Of a DNA stretch of 28,576 nt, positions 1 to 7,941 are shown piece after piece. The notes beneath the pieces are model-generated. The model saw nothing but the letters and a program-made list of their open reading frames with translations. It searched no databases and had not been told where the DNA came from. A program made the position numbers and the translations under genes. The DNA comes from JBMOLK01 sp049325575 (lineage in GTDB: Bacteria > Bacillota > Clostridia > Acetivibrionales > Acetivibrionaceae): NCBI GenBank assembly GCA_049325575.1, contig JBMOLK010000336.1:1-28576 (forward strand), read 5' to 3'. Position 1 is the first letter of the stretch; each line of letters opens with the position of its first letter.

Positions 1-1
1 C

Positions 2-1138
2 AATACTCAGCTGTTGATCCTTATTAAATCAGCTCTACGTGCCGCACAAATGATGAAAACTATTAAAATGACACGGGATGGATTAAATAATATTTTAAAA
101 GCTGTTCCATCCATATATCAGTTGAGTCCGATAGATGTTTTAACAGAAGATATTTTAAAAGAAATTATAATGATTATCGAGGCAAGAGATGCATTCATTC
201 TAATTGATAATATTGTTGATGAAGATACAAATTTAACTAATGGTACTCTATTTAAAGGCATAGGAAAATATAGGGATTTTCAGGATATCGATTGTCAGTT
301 AATAGAAGCTATTGGTTCAGCCAGAACTGCAAAGACTTTGCATGTTGTCGATGAGAATATTTTTATTCCAATCTTTTCACAAAAATTCTCTACTATAGGA
401 GTACTTCACGTCAAAACTAATATAAGGTTAACCGACGAAGCTTTAAAGCTGTTGAAGATATTTGAAAGTCTTATATCATCAAGCATAAGTAATGCCATAC
501 TTCATTCACTTATAAATATAAAAAAGGAGGAACTTAGACAATCACGTGAAGATTTGGCTGTCTGGTATATTGAGGCTGTCACAACAATAAGGCTTACTAT
601 AGATGCTAAAGATAATTACACATGCAGCCACTCGGATAGAGTATCGGATTATGCTGTAAAAATCGGACTGGCCTTAAACCTCTCTGAAAGAGAACTGCAG
701 CTTTTGCGTGACGGCGGAATATTCCATGATATAGGTAAAATAGGTACGGAAGACAGTATTCTTAAAAAGTCGGGCAAGCTGGATTCTGATGAGTATAATG
801 AAATTAAAAAACATACAACACGTGGTGCGCTAATATTATCTGCTGTTTCCATGTTTTCTGATGTTGTACCTCTTGTACGCCATCACCATGAGAGGTATGA
901 CGGTACCGGTTATCCGGATGGACTTAGAGGGGAAGAAATTCCGTTTATGGCCAGGATTTTATCAGTTGCAGATGCTTTGGATGCTATGACTACAGACCGC
1001 AGATATCAAAATAAAAAGTCTGCAAATTTAGCAATAGAAGAATTGAAGAATGGGTCCGGTAAACAATTTGACCCTAAAATAGTAGGCATAACTATAGATT
1101 TGATTAGGAACAATGTTATATCCATATGTAATAAATAG
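2..1138 (+). CDS. HD-GYP response regulator (DUF3369 + HD-GYP), 5' partial: cyclic-di-GMP phosphodiesterase
   Basis: The reading frame is open from the first bases of the window, so the true start and probably an N-terminal receiver domain lie upstream. The segment beginning SALRAAQMMKTIKMTRDGL resembles, from memory, the DUF3369 region that sits between receiver and HD-GYP domains in RpfG-type regulators. Counting from base 14, the HD-GYP domain covers roughly residues 185-365, with the HD pair in GIFHDIGKIG (residues 238-239), an HHE motif (291-293) and the diagnostic GYP (299-301). HD-GYP proteins hydrolyse cyclic di-GMP using a di- or tri-metal centre, and all the signature residues I looked for are present, so it should be active. 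Activity would be controlled by phosphorylation of the receiver if that is there. The next gene, 44 bases on, encodes a PilZ cyclic-di-GMP receptor, which supports a common signalling role. HD-GYP is sure; the DUF3369 assignment is likely. Confidence 0.9.
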   Translation, partial: NTQLLILIKSALRAAQMMKTIKMTRDGLNNILKAVPSIYQLSPIDVLTEDILKEIIMIIEARDAFILIDNIVDEDTNLTNGTLFKGIGKYRDFQDIDCQLIEAIGSARTAKTLHVVDENIFIPIFSQKFSTIGVLHVKTNIRLTDEALKLLKIFESLISSSISNAILHSLINIKKEELRQSREDLAVWYIEAVTTIRLTIDAKDNYTCSHSDRVSDYAVKIGLALNLSERELQLLRDGGIFHDIGKIGTEDSILKKSGKLDSDEYNEIKKHTTRGALILSAVSMFSDVVPLVRHHHERYDGTGYPDGLRGEEIPFMARILSVADALDAMTTDRRYQNKKSANLAIEELKNGSGKQFDPKIVGITIDLIRNNVISICNK

Positions 1139-1182
1139 AATTCTAGATATCCCTATCAATTTTCCACATGGAGGATAAAGTA

Positions 1183-2781
1183 ATGGAGTATTCTAAAAGA
1201 ATTACCGATGAAAGGTTTATAATTAATTTATTTAGAAATTTATTCAGGTTAAAAAGAATACCCGTTGTAGCTGATCATGTTATGGCAGACATGTTGATTA
1301 AGGATAGAAGAGGAAACGAAATTGTATTGGAAAATTACGGACGAAATCAATTAAGCGTTGATACCTCAATAAGCATAGGATTCTTTTATAATGAAACATT
1401 TTATAGTTTCACATCTTTAAAAACTATGAAGGATTCTGTTTATTACCTGGAGAAGCCCCCTGAAATTTATGCAGCCTATAAAAGGCAGCTTAACCGCTAT
1501 ATAGTGAAGGATATTGATAATATTCTTTTGAAAATAGCAGGAAAAGATAATGTTTTTAAGGTAAAAGATATTAGTATAAAAGGATTATCCTTTGAAAGTG
1601 ATGTAGGTTATGAAGTAGGAACTATTATAAATAATATAGAGATTATCCTAGACGGCTCACAGACAATCTTTCTTGATGGAGCTATAAAGTACCGTAATGC
1701 CAATGACTCCGGCAGTACCTATGGACTTGCTTTTACCGATATTGACTGGTTTAGTATACGCACACTGTTTTTGTATATTTTCAAAAACAGTTATCCCAAT
1801 ATAAAATCGTTGGCTGAGTTTGACAAAGAAAGTATCAGAAAACTGTTTGAGGCCTATCTGGTGAAACTCCCGGAATCCATTGGTAAAAAAAGGTTTGAAG
1901 ATATGATTGTTACAATGAATCATATTAAATCAAATCAGGAAATTTCGGCAAGCCTTGTGTATGTTAAGGATGATAACCTGTTACTATCAACAGCTTCAGC
2001 ATTAAGAATATACAACAGAACATTCCTGGGTCATCAATTGGTTGCAATTCCTCAATCGGCTACAAATATAAGATCAAGAGCCGATATTTATTACAGCCTG
2101 GCTGACTATGCGCTCAATAATAAATATTTTGATTACTATATTTCTTACTATGTTACACTTCTTAGCTGGCATGATCTTATGTTTCAAAGCATTGAAAATT
2201 ACATCAGTGAAAAAAACAAGGTTTTAATAAATAAAATACAGTTTTTCGCATACAGCACAGAGTGCAACTTTAAGTATGAACAAAAAGACTATCAAGTTGA
2301 GGTGTTGAATGATCCGGAGGTTTTTCTGGAGTTTTGCAATAATCATTTAGAGCCCATAGAAGTTAAGGCATACTCCTATGAAAGTGACTTTTATCTTGAA
2401 GAAATCAAGCAGGTATACGAGGCCTTGGGACTTTACATATCAAGAAAATTATGGTGTGTTAAACGTAATAGGACAATTGTGGCTTATATAGTTGGTGAAA
2501 GCAGCAGTAATGGCCTTAATCTGTTTAATTTGATGGATATGGTCCGTTTTATATTTGTTGATACTGACGAGAAGGACAAAGAAAGTATAATCAAAGCGTC
2601 ATTAGAACAGATTTCAAAATATTATCAGCGATATAAAAAGGATAGTTTTAATCTAGTACTTCAAGGAGAAAACAACGATATCAATATTGAAGGCTTAATA
2701 CCCAATCAGTCATGGGCAAGGGTCATAATGAATAAAGAGGGCGGGATTGAGTACAAGAAGTTAATTAAGTTACTTTTATAA
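1183..2781 (+). CDS. PilZ-domain protein with a large uncharacterised C-terminal region
   Basis: This is a 532-residue protein. The start at 1183 is preferred over the in-frame ATG at 1168 because GGAGG at 1170-1174 stands 8 bases before it; the upstream ATG overlaps that site. PilZ domains bind cyclic di-GMP through RxxxR and a (D/N)xSxxG motif: here RQLNR lies at residues 101-105 and DISIKG at 129-134, with a beta-rich stretch continuing to about residue 205. The first 95 residues may be a YcgR-N-like beta domain. The remaining ~300 residues are soluble, rich in Tyr and Phe, and not recognised; the alternation of beta and helix with a LGHQLVAIP segment faintly recalls a GNAT-like acyltransferase, but I cannot support that. 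It follows the HD-GYP gene directly and is closed by a terminator at 2806-2846, so the two are probably a cyclic-di-GMP degradation/response pair. PilZ confidence is high; the output is unknown. Confidence 0.8.
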   Translation: MEYSKRITDERFIINLFRNLFRLKRIPVVADHVMADMLIKDRRGNEIVLENYGRNQLSVDTSISIGFFYNETFYSFTSLKTMKDSVYYLEKPPEIYAAYKRQLNRYIVKDIDNILLKIAGKDNVFKVKDISIKGLSFESDVGYEVGTIINNIEIILDGSQTIFLDGAIKYRNANDSGSTYGLAFTDIDWFSIRTLFLYIFKNSYPNIKSLAEFDKESIRKLFEAYLVKLPESIGKKRFEDMIVTMNHIKSNQEISASLVYVKDDNLLLSTASALRIYNRTFLGHQLVAIPQSATNIRSRADIYYSLADYALNNKYFDYYISYYVTLLSWHDLMFQSIENYISEKNKVLINKIQFFAYSTECNFKYEQKDYQVEVLNDPEVFLEFCNNHLEPIEVKAYSYESDFYLEEIKQVYEALGLYISRKLWCVKRNRTIVAYIVGESSSNGLNLFNLMDMVRFIFVDTDEKDKESIIKASLEQISKYYQRYKKDSFNLVLQGENNDINIEGLIPNQSWARVIMNKEGGIEYKKLIKLLL

Positions 2782-2805
2782 GTATCCTAGTGCTTTTAAA
2801 AAGAA

Positions 2806-2846
2806 CCTCTCCAGCGGCCTTTTGAAGCTTACTGGAGAGGCTTTTT
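2806..2846 (+). terminator. Intrinsic terminator, possibly bidirectional, between convergent genes
   Basis: CCTCTCCAG at 2806-2814 pairs perfectly with CTGGAGAGG at 2832-2840 and is followed by C then five T on the plus strand. On the minus strand the hairpin is followed by TTCTTTTTAAA, so it could also end transcription of the cohesin gene coming the other way. Confidence 0.85.
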
Positions 2847-2883
2847 ATTTACCTATGCATATCAGTACATCCATGGTAGCCTT

Positions 2884-3895
2884 TTATTTTTCCGCCGGGA
2901 ACAAACCAATCTTGTCTATTGCTCTATCCCTTACCAGTGCGGCATCATTAGAGCTTATTATCCCATCTCCATCTACATCAGCAGCCGTTAAGCCATGTGA
3001 TGAAGGAAACACAGTAATTTTCTCTATAACATAGTCTCTTATCAGGGCATAATCATTAGCCCCTACTATTCCGTCACCATCTGTATCTCCATATGTAAAT
3101 GACGGTGTCGGTGGTATGCCTGACGCTCTTATAGTATCCGGCTGGACCACTTTATAGTAGAAATCTACCATATACCCAGACCCATCACACAGTATAGTTC
3201 CTTCTATAGCATCAGACATTAACGGTGTATCCTCAAACCTTATTGATGTATCCTTTGCCTGTAACACCTTAAAGCCTATAACACCAAGTATTCCTGTATC
3301 TTCAGGTGTAAATTGCGTTATTTCATCATCAAGATAAGCACTGTATTTGCCAAAATTCAGAATGCCGCTATTCAAATTATTATTAGCAAATTCAACTACC
3401 TGATAACCAGGGTCCGCGAGCAAGGTCCCATTTACTGGTGAAGTCCTTTCTGTGAACGGCAAGCCTGTGTTCACATCGACAGGCTGCAACACAGAAGGAT
3501 CATATTTTATATTTATTTGATAACCGGAAAAATCATCTATATTCTCTATTCTTAATGTTGCTTTAACTATATCTCCCACTTCAACCCCCAAAATTAGGAA
3601 TATCCTTAACTTTCAAAGCAACAGTAACAATTTCTCCAACGGCGGCAGTTGTCTTATCTAACTCCAAAGCCACAAAACTATCACCACTTGTAGATGTATC
3701 TATTGATTCTTCTGATGGTTGTGGCATCACCTCCTGATCATCCGCCTGGATTTCAGAAAGGTTTTCAGGTTGGCTTACCGAAGTCCCTGCCTGGCCAGTT
3801 TCCTCTGCATGTACATTTGCTGTAATCAGCATTGAAAATACCATTGACAATACTAAGTATAAGCTTATAATTGTTTTAAGAGTCTTTACATACAT
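2884..3895 (-). pseudogene. Secreted type II-like cohesin + dockerin protein (adaptor scaffoldin-like), frameshifted
   Basis: The product begins with a signal peptide (about 30 residues, ending ANVHAEE), then a Ser/Glu/Gln-rich linker, then cohesin sequence, then a C-terminal dockerin with two Ca2+-binding repeats (DTDGDGIVGAND and DVDGDGIISSND). Cohesin motifs include SGYQINIKYDPSVLQPVD and a C-terminal GYMVDFYYKVVQPDTI, most like type II cohesins such as SdbA. The start at 3895 is chosen because GGGGGAG (3902-3908) is 6 bases away; a GTG at 3898 is too close. The frame breaks at a run of five G (plus-strand C at 3585-3589): the upstream frame stops at TGA a few codons later, and dropping one G restores a single 336-residue protein. 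The joint brings two cohesin openings together (VGEIVTVALKVKDIPNFG, then VEVGDIVKATLRIENIDDFSG), which suggests an internal deletion between cohesin repeats or a short duplication. A sequencing error in the G run is possible. If intact it would link dockerin- and cohesin-bearing partners at the cell surface. Confidence 0.85.
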
Positions 3896-4017
3896 CACGA
3901 TCTCCCCCTGTTTAATAAAATAGCAGTATAAATAAGATAATTATAGTTTATCTATATTAGCCCCTAAACAAAATCCAAAAGCCCATACTTCCCATTTTAT
4001 GTAAATATAACGGTACA

Positions 4018-4046
4018 ATTATATCGTATGAACTTTTTTCAGTCAA
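4018..4046 (-). promoter_or_regulatory. Sigma-A promoter for the cohesin-dockerin gene
   Basis: On the minus strand TTGACT (4041-4046) and TATAAT (4018-4023) are separated by exactly 17 bases. The start point would be near 4011, giving a leader of about 115 bases before the ATG at 3895. The intact promoter suggests that the gene is, or recently was, expressed. Confidence 0.75.
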
Positions 4047-4074
4047 TCTGTTACATACAAATACACATTAAAAC

Positions 4075-4106
4075 AAAAAAGGCTAATGCTGTAAACCAAC
4101 ATTAGC
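4075..4106 (-). terminator. Intrinsic terminator of the Ca2+-ATPase gene
   Basis: On the minus strand GCTAATG and CATTAGC (plus 4100-4106 and 4082-4088) form a perfect 7-bp stem with an 11-base loop, followed after a C by six T (plus A at 4075-4080). It lies 14 bases after the stop codon. Confidence 0.85.
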
Positions 4107-4119
4107 ACCCTCAAAAAAC

Positions 4120-6840
4120 CTATCTTCTGATATACTTGGCATTAACCCTGAAGAAACTTGCCAGAACAGGGCCTAGGGCCGAAAAGCCTCCCACCAGAAC
4201 CCAGTCGTTGTACGACAGAGGCACTGTCTTAAACACTCCCTGGAACACAGGTATATACACAACGCCTATGATCATTATCAGCGAGCATATTACCGACAAA
4301 ACCAGCGGGATATTATTGAATAACGGTATTTCAAATATGTTCTTTCTTTCGGACTTGCACTCAAACACATGAATAAGCTGTGTCATAACCAGTGTTACAA
4401 ATGCTCCGGTCCTTGCAATCTCAACACTTGCTGTAAAGTAGTGTATACTCACGAACACAGCCAGCGTACTTAGCCCTATCAAAACTCCCCTAAACAGTAT
4501 AAGGTTTAACAAACCGCTTGAAAAAATGTTCTCTTTTGCTCCTCTTGGAGGCCTCATCATTATATCCTTCTCCGCCGGATCAAGTCCTAAGGCTATTGCT
4601 GGAAGCCCGTCGGTAACAAGATTTACCCATAGAATCTGAATAGGCAAAAGTGGCAGGGGAAGCCCCAGAAGCATTCCGATAAACATGGTCAGGACCTCTC
4701 CAATATTACAGGAAAGCATATACCTTATAAATTTTCTTATATTATTATAAATAACCCTTCCCTCTTCAACCGCGGCTACAATGGTTGCAAAATTATCATC
4801 CATCAGGATCATGGATGAGGCTTCCTTTGTAACATCGGTACCGGTTATACCCATGGCAACCCCTATATCCGCTTCCTTTATAGCCGGAGCATCGTTTACG
4901 CCGTCACCAGTCATTGCTACAATGTGCCCCAGCTTCTTTAGCGCCTTAACTATCCTAAGCTTATGTTTGGGTGACACCCTCGCATATACCGATACATCAC
5001 TGGCAACTGCCTGAAGCTTCCTGTCGTCCATCTTCTCAAGATCCGCACCGGTCAGCACCTTATCCCCATCCAAAGCTATCTTAAGCTCTCTTGCTATGGC
5101 AGTAGCCGTTATCTTGTGGTCTCCCGTTATCATTACAGGCTTTATTCCTGCAAGCCTGCATTTTCTTACAGCATCAAGTGCTTCTCTTCTAGGCGGGTCA
5201 ATCATCCCTATAAGTCCTACAAAAACCAGATCATTCTCAACATCATTACGCTTGTAAGACCGTGAATTCAGCCTTCTAAAAGCAACCCCCAAGACCCTTA
5301 GCGCTTCCTTTGCCATATCGTCGTTTATTTTAAGTACCCGTTTCCTGCTGCTTTCGTCAAGTTCTGCAATCCCTTTTGAAGTATAAATCCTGCTGCACTT
5401 TTCGATAATTACATCGGCGGCTCCCTTGGTGAATACAAAGGTTTCACCTTTATGGTTATCGCAAATTACAGACATACACTTTCTATCAGAGTCAAAGGGC
5501 AGTTCATCTACTCTAAAATAGTTTTCATTAAGTGACTCCTGAGTAAGACCTCCCTTAGCTCCAACAACTAGCAGGGCTGCTTCAGTAGGGTCACCGGTCA
5601 GCTCCCATTTTTCCTGCTTTGTGAGCATGGACTTTATTTTGCCAAGAGCCGTACCACTCTCATTTATTCTAACCATTGAAGCATTATTGCAAAGGCCTGC
5701 TATCTCAAGAGTAAGCTTTAAGCTGCTGCTATCTACGGGATTTATTTTTCTACCCCCCAGAACAAATTCACCTTCACTGCTTAGCGAGCTCCCCTTAACC
5801 TCCGTATAATCTCCTGCGGAATAAATCTTTCTTACTGTCATTTTATTCTCTGTCAGGGTTCCTGTCTTGTCTGAACATATGACACTGGCACACCCCAGGG
5901 TCTCTACCGCGGGGAGTTTTCTTATAAGAGCATTTCTTTTGAGCATTCTTTGAACACCTAGTGCAAGGGCAATGGTTACAATTGCGGGAAGTCCTTCGGG
6001 CACTGCCGCTACCGCCAGGCTAATTCCTGCAAGCAGCATTGTAAAAAGCTTCTCCCCTCTTAACATTCCGGTTACAGATACAACTGCACAAATTATAAGA
6101 CAGCCGTATGCAATATACTTACCAAGACTATCGAGTCTTCTTTGAAGAGGAGTTTCCTCACTGTCAATACTCTGTATCATGTCTGCAATCTTGCCCATCT
6201 CGGTCATCATTCCTGTTGCGCATACAACTGCCTTGGCCCTGCCGCTTGTTACAATCGTACCCATATACACCGAGCCATTTTTATCATCAATATTAAGGTT
6301 TTTTCCGATATTGCTGTCAATAAGCTTTTCCACGGGGACAGACTCACCAGTCAGTAAAGATTCATCAATAAAAAGACCGTTGGCTTCTATTAGAGCTGCA
6401 TCTGCCGGAACTCTGTCACCTGCCTCCAGGACTATCAAGTCACCAGGCACAATCTTTTCCGCAGGAATTTCAACCAACCTTCCCTCCCTTATTACCCGGG
6501 CTGAAGGTGCAGCAAGGCCCTTTAGTGCCTCCATGGTCTTTTCTGTACGGTATTCCTGGATAAATCCCATAACTGCGTTTACAACTACAATAGTTATTAT
6601 GGTAATAGCCTCTGTCGTCTCACCCATGAAAGCCGATACCAGGGTTGAAGCAATCAGTATTAATACCATAAAATCGCTGAATTGTTCAATGAGTATTTTA
6701 AATGCGGAAATCTTCTTTCTTTCGGTTAAAGTATTTGGGCCATGCTGTTCATACTTCTTCTGGGCCTCTTTTTCACTTAACCCGTATTGAAACCTGGTTT
6801 CCTTGCCAAAGCTTTTAAGAGCTGATTCCAAAACGCTCAA
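4120..6840 (-). CDS. P-type Ca2+-transporting ATPase (type IIA, SERCA/PMR1-like)
   Basis: A 906-residue integral membrane pump that exports cations, most likely Ca2+, at the expense of ATP. In order: an N-terminal cation-ATPase domain, M1-M2, the actuator domain with TGES (164-167), M3-M4 with the ion-site motif PEGLP (281-285), the phosphorylation motif DKTGTLTE with acceptor Asp324, a nucleotide domain with KGAAD, the hinge MTGDGVNDAPA, and six C-terminal membrane segments including NLVTDGLPA in M6. All catalytic motifs are intact and the length is normal. I place the start at TTG 6840 because AAGGAG ends at 6849, 8 bases before it; a GTG at 6849 overlaps that site. It has its own terminator and stands alone. 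The ytaF gene diverges from it. Ca2+ is expected from the M4/M6 residues, but Mn2+ is transported by some relatives. I found no yybP-ykoY riboswitch core in its leader. Confidence 0.95.
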   Translation of the reverse strand: MSVLESALKSFGKETRFQYGLSEKEAQKKYEQHGPNTLTERKKISAFKILIEQFSDFMVLILIASTLVSAFMGETTEAITIITIVVVNAVMGFIQEYRTEKTMEALKGLAAPSARVIREGRLVEIPAEKIVPGDLIVLEAGDRVPADAALIEANGLFIDESLLTGESVPVEKLIDSNIGKNLNIDDKNGSVYMGTIVTSGRAKAVVCATGMMTEMGKIADMIQSIDSEETPLQRRLDSLGKYIAYGCLIICAVVSVTGMLRGEKLFTMLLAGISLAVAAVPEGLPAIVTIALALGVQRMLKRNALIRKLPAVETLGCASVICSDKTGTLTENKMTVRKIYSAGDYTEVKGSSLSSEGEFVLGGRKINPVDSSSLKLTLEIAGLCNNASMVRINESGTALGKIKSMLTKQEKWELTGDPTEAALLVVGAKGGLTQESLNENYFRVDELPFDSDRKCMSVICDNHKGETFVFTKGAADVIIEKCSRIYTSKGIAELDESSRKRVLKINDDMAKEALRVLGVAFRRLNSRSYKRNDVENDLVFVGLIGMIDPPRREALDAVRKCRLAGIKPVMITGDHKITATAIARELKIALDGDKVLTGADLEKMDDRKLQAVASDVSVYARVSPKHKLRIVKALKKLGHIVAMTGDGVNDAPAIKEADIGVAMGITGTDVTKEASSMILMDDNFATIVAAVEEGRVIYNNIRKFIRYMLSCNIGEVLTMFIGMLLGLPLPLLPIQILWVNLVTDGLPAIALGLDPAEKDIMMRPPRGAKENIFSSGLLNLILFRGVLIGLSTLAVFVSIHYFTASVEIARTGAFVTLVMTQLIHVFECKSERKNIFEIPLFNNIPLVLSVICSLIMIIGVVYIPVFQGVFKTVPLSYNDWVLVGGFSALGPVLASFFRVNAKYIRR

Positions 6841-7182
6841 ACAGATCACTCCTTTTTCTATGCCTTATCCTTAAGTGTTGTGCAGACTCAGGGTTGTATA
6901 ACAATCCTATCATAGTCCTATTTCTATTCAAAAAACAGCTTAAATAGACCATCAAGTATCAGCTAAAAATCAAAATTTAAAGGTTAAAGTTTAGTGCCCC
7001 AAAAGCCCAAATCTTACACATTTTGGCACAAACTGAATTCAATAACACTTTAACCGCTTCACTCATATAATACCTAAGGCAATAAAAAACCAGATATATG
7101 TCTACCTGGTATTAAAGAGACCAAACTGTAGGATTAGATAAACTTAATGAGCAGCTTGATCTCTATGACAGAGGTGGTTTCA
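6841..7182. other. Divergent intergenic region between the Ca2+-ATPase gene and ytaF
   Basis: These 342 bases contain no supportable gene. A minus-strand terminator lies at 7084-7110 (listed separately). A possible minus-strand promoter for the ATPase (TTGAAT, 16 bases, TAGGAT near 6910-6935) is only partly consensus. On the plus strand CATATAAT near 7064-7071 resembles a sigma-E or sigma-A -10 box for ytaF, without a clear -35. No riboswitch was recognised. Confidence 0.4.
7084..7110 (-). terminator. Intrinsic terminator on the minus strand, upstream of the Ca2+-ATPase gene
   Basis: On the minus strand ACCAGGTA pairs with TATCTGGT (8 bp, one G-U) around a 6-base loop and is followed at once by six T (plus A at 7084-7089). 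There is no minus-strand gene ending here: the ATPase begins 240 bases downstream and ytaF lies on the other strand. It may block antisense transcription through ytaF, end a small RNA, or be a distant leader element of the ATPase. Confidence 0.65.
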
Positions 7183-7836
7183 ATGTTACCTTCAATTATT
7201 CTGCTTGCAGTATCGCTAAGCCTTGATGCTTTAGGTGTAGGTCTGACCTATGGGCTAAGAAAGATAAAAGTTCCCCTGGCTTCCAAGCTAATAATATGCT
7301 TATTTTCCATATTATATGCAGCTGGGGCTCTGGCAGTAGGTAAGTCATTATCATCAATAATATCGCCTTACATATCAAAACTCATTGGTGTCACAATTCT
7401 GCTGGCCATGGGATTTTGGATAATTCTACAGGCTGTCATAAAAAAAGATGTCGGTGATACCTTAGCTTACGATTATGTAAACAGGGAGAGAACATTACTT
7501 AAAGTAGTAATAAAATCATTGGGTATAACAATTAAAGTGATAAAAAACCCTGGTGAAGGAGATATAGACAAATCGGGAAAAATAGAGATTTCAGAGTCTA
7601 TTCTTTTGGGCTTGGCCCTATCGGTTGATGCAATTGGTGTAGCTTTGGGAAGTGCACTTGCAGGCTTCCATTCCCTATTAATTCCCTTTGCTGTCGGACT
7701 GTTTCAGCTTATTTTCCTCTATGCAGGAACTTGTATGGGTACAAGGTTCTCTTTAATGAATAAGATTAGTAAAAAAACCATTTCTTTTCTACCCGGTATA
7801 CTGCTTATAATACTGGCACTAATAAGAATGTATTAG
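7183..7836 (+). CDS. ytaF: Sporulation membrane protein YtaF (MntP-like fold)
   Basis: A 217-residue membrane protein with about six hydrophobic segments in two homologous halves, each opening with a conserved Asp motif (AVSLSLDALGVG near the N-terminus, ALSVDAIGVALGSAL in the second half). This arrangement is that of the YtaF branch of the MntP/LysE-like transporters, known in spore-forming Firmicutes; the substrate of YtaF is not established. The loop between the halves carries DIDKSGKIEISE, an EF-hand-like Ca2+ loop, which I recall also in relatives. The start at 7183 is chosen because GAGGTGG (7171-7177) precedes it at the right distance and the protein then opens like B. subtilis YtaF; an ATG at 7147 has no such site. 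A long hairpin overlaps the stop codon. It diverges from the Ca2+-ATPase gene. Family assignment is firm. Confidence 0.9.
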   Translation: MLPSIILLAVSLSLDALGVGLTYGLRKIKVPLASKLIICLFSILYAAGALAVGKSLSSIISPYISKLIGVTILLAMGFWIILQAVIKKDVGDTLAYDYVNRERTLLKVVIKSLGITIKVIKNPGEGDIDKSGKIEISESILLGLALSVDAIGVALGSALAGFHSLLIPFAVGLFQLIFLYAGTCMGTRFSLMNKISKKTISFLPGILLIILALIRMY

Positions 7837-7844
7837 TGCCGGTA
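7811..7844 (+). terminator. Strong stem-loop overlapping the ytaF stop codon
   Basis: Bases 7811-7824 pair with 7831-7844 in a 14-bp stem (one U-G) around a 6-base loop; the core GGCACTAATA/TATTAGTGCC is perfect. The TAG stop (7834-7836) lies in the 3' arm. The following ACATTTCCTTTATTC is T-rich but lacks a run, so it is a likely though untypical terminator or an mRNA 3'-end stabiliser. Confidence 0.55.
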
Positions 7845-7941
7845 ACATTTCCTTTATTCTCTAAGATTTAATTGAATAATTTTACTTTGTTAGTTAAACT
7901 ATATACCATAACCATTTAATTACACATATGGAGGTAATAGT

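Noticed and set aside
1168..1182. Upstream ATG for the PilZ gene
   Set aside because: It overlaps the GGAGG that serves the ATG at 1183.
3581..3591. The downstream cohesin frame as a separate gene starting at TTG 3591
   Set aside because: It would lack a signal peptide and begin in the middle of a cohesin strand; a frameshifted single gene explains both frames better.
6179..6790. 203-residue open frame on the plus strand within the Ca2+-ATPase gene
   Set aside because: It is fully antisense to well-conserved ATPase motifs, has no ribosome site, and its composition (Ser/Ile/Thr runs) is that of a shadow frame.
6841..7182. yybP-ykoY (Mn2+) riboswitch for the ATPase or ytaF
   Set aside because: The conserved GGGGAGTA core was looked for on both strands and is absent.
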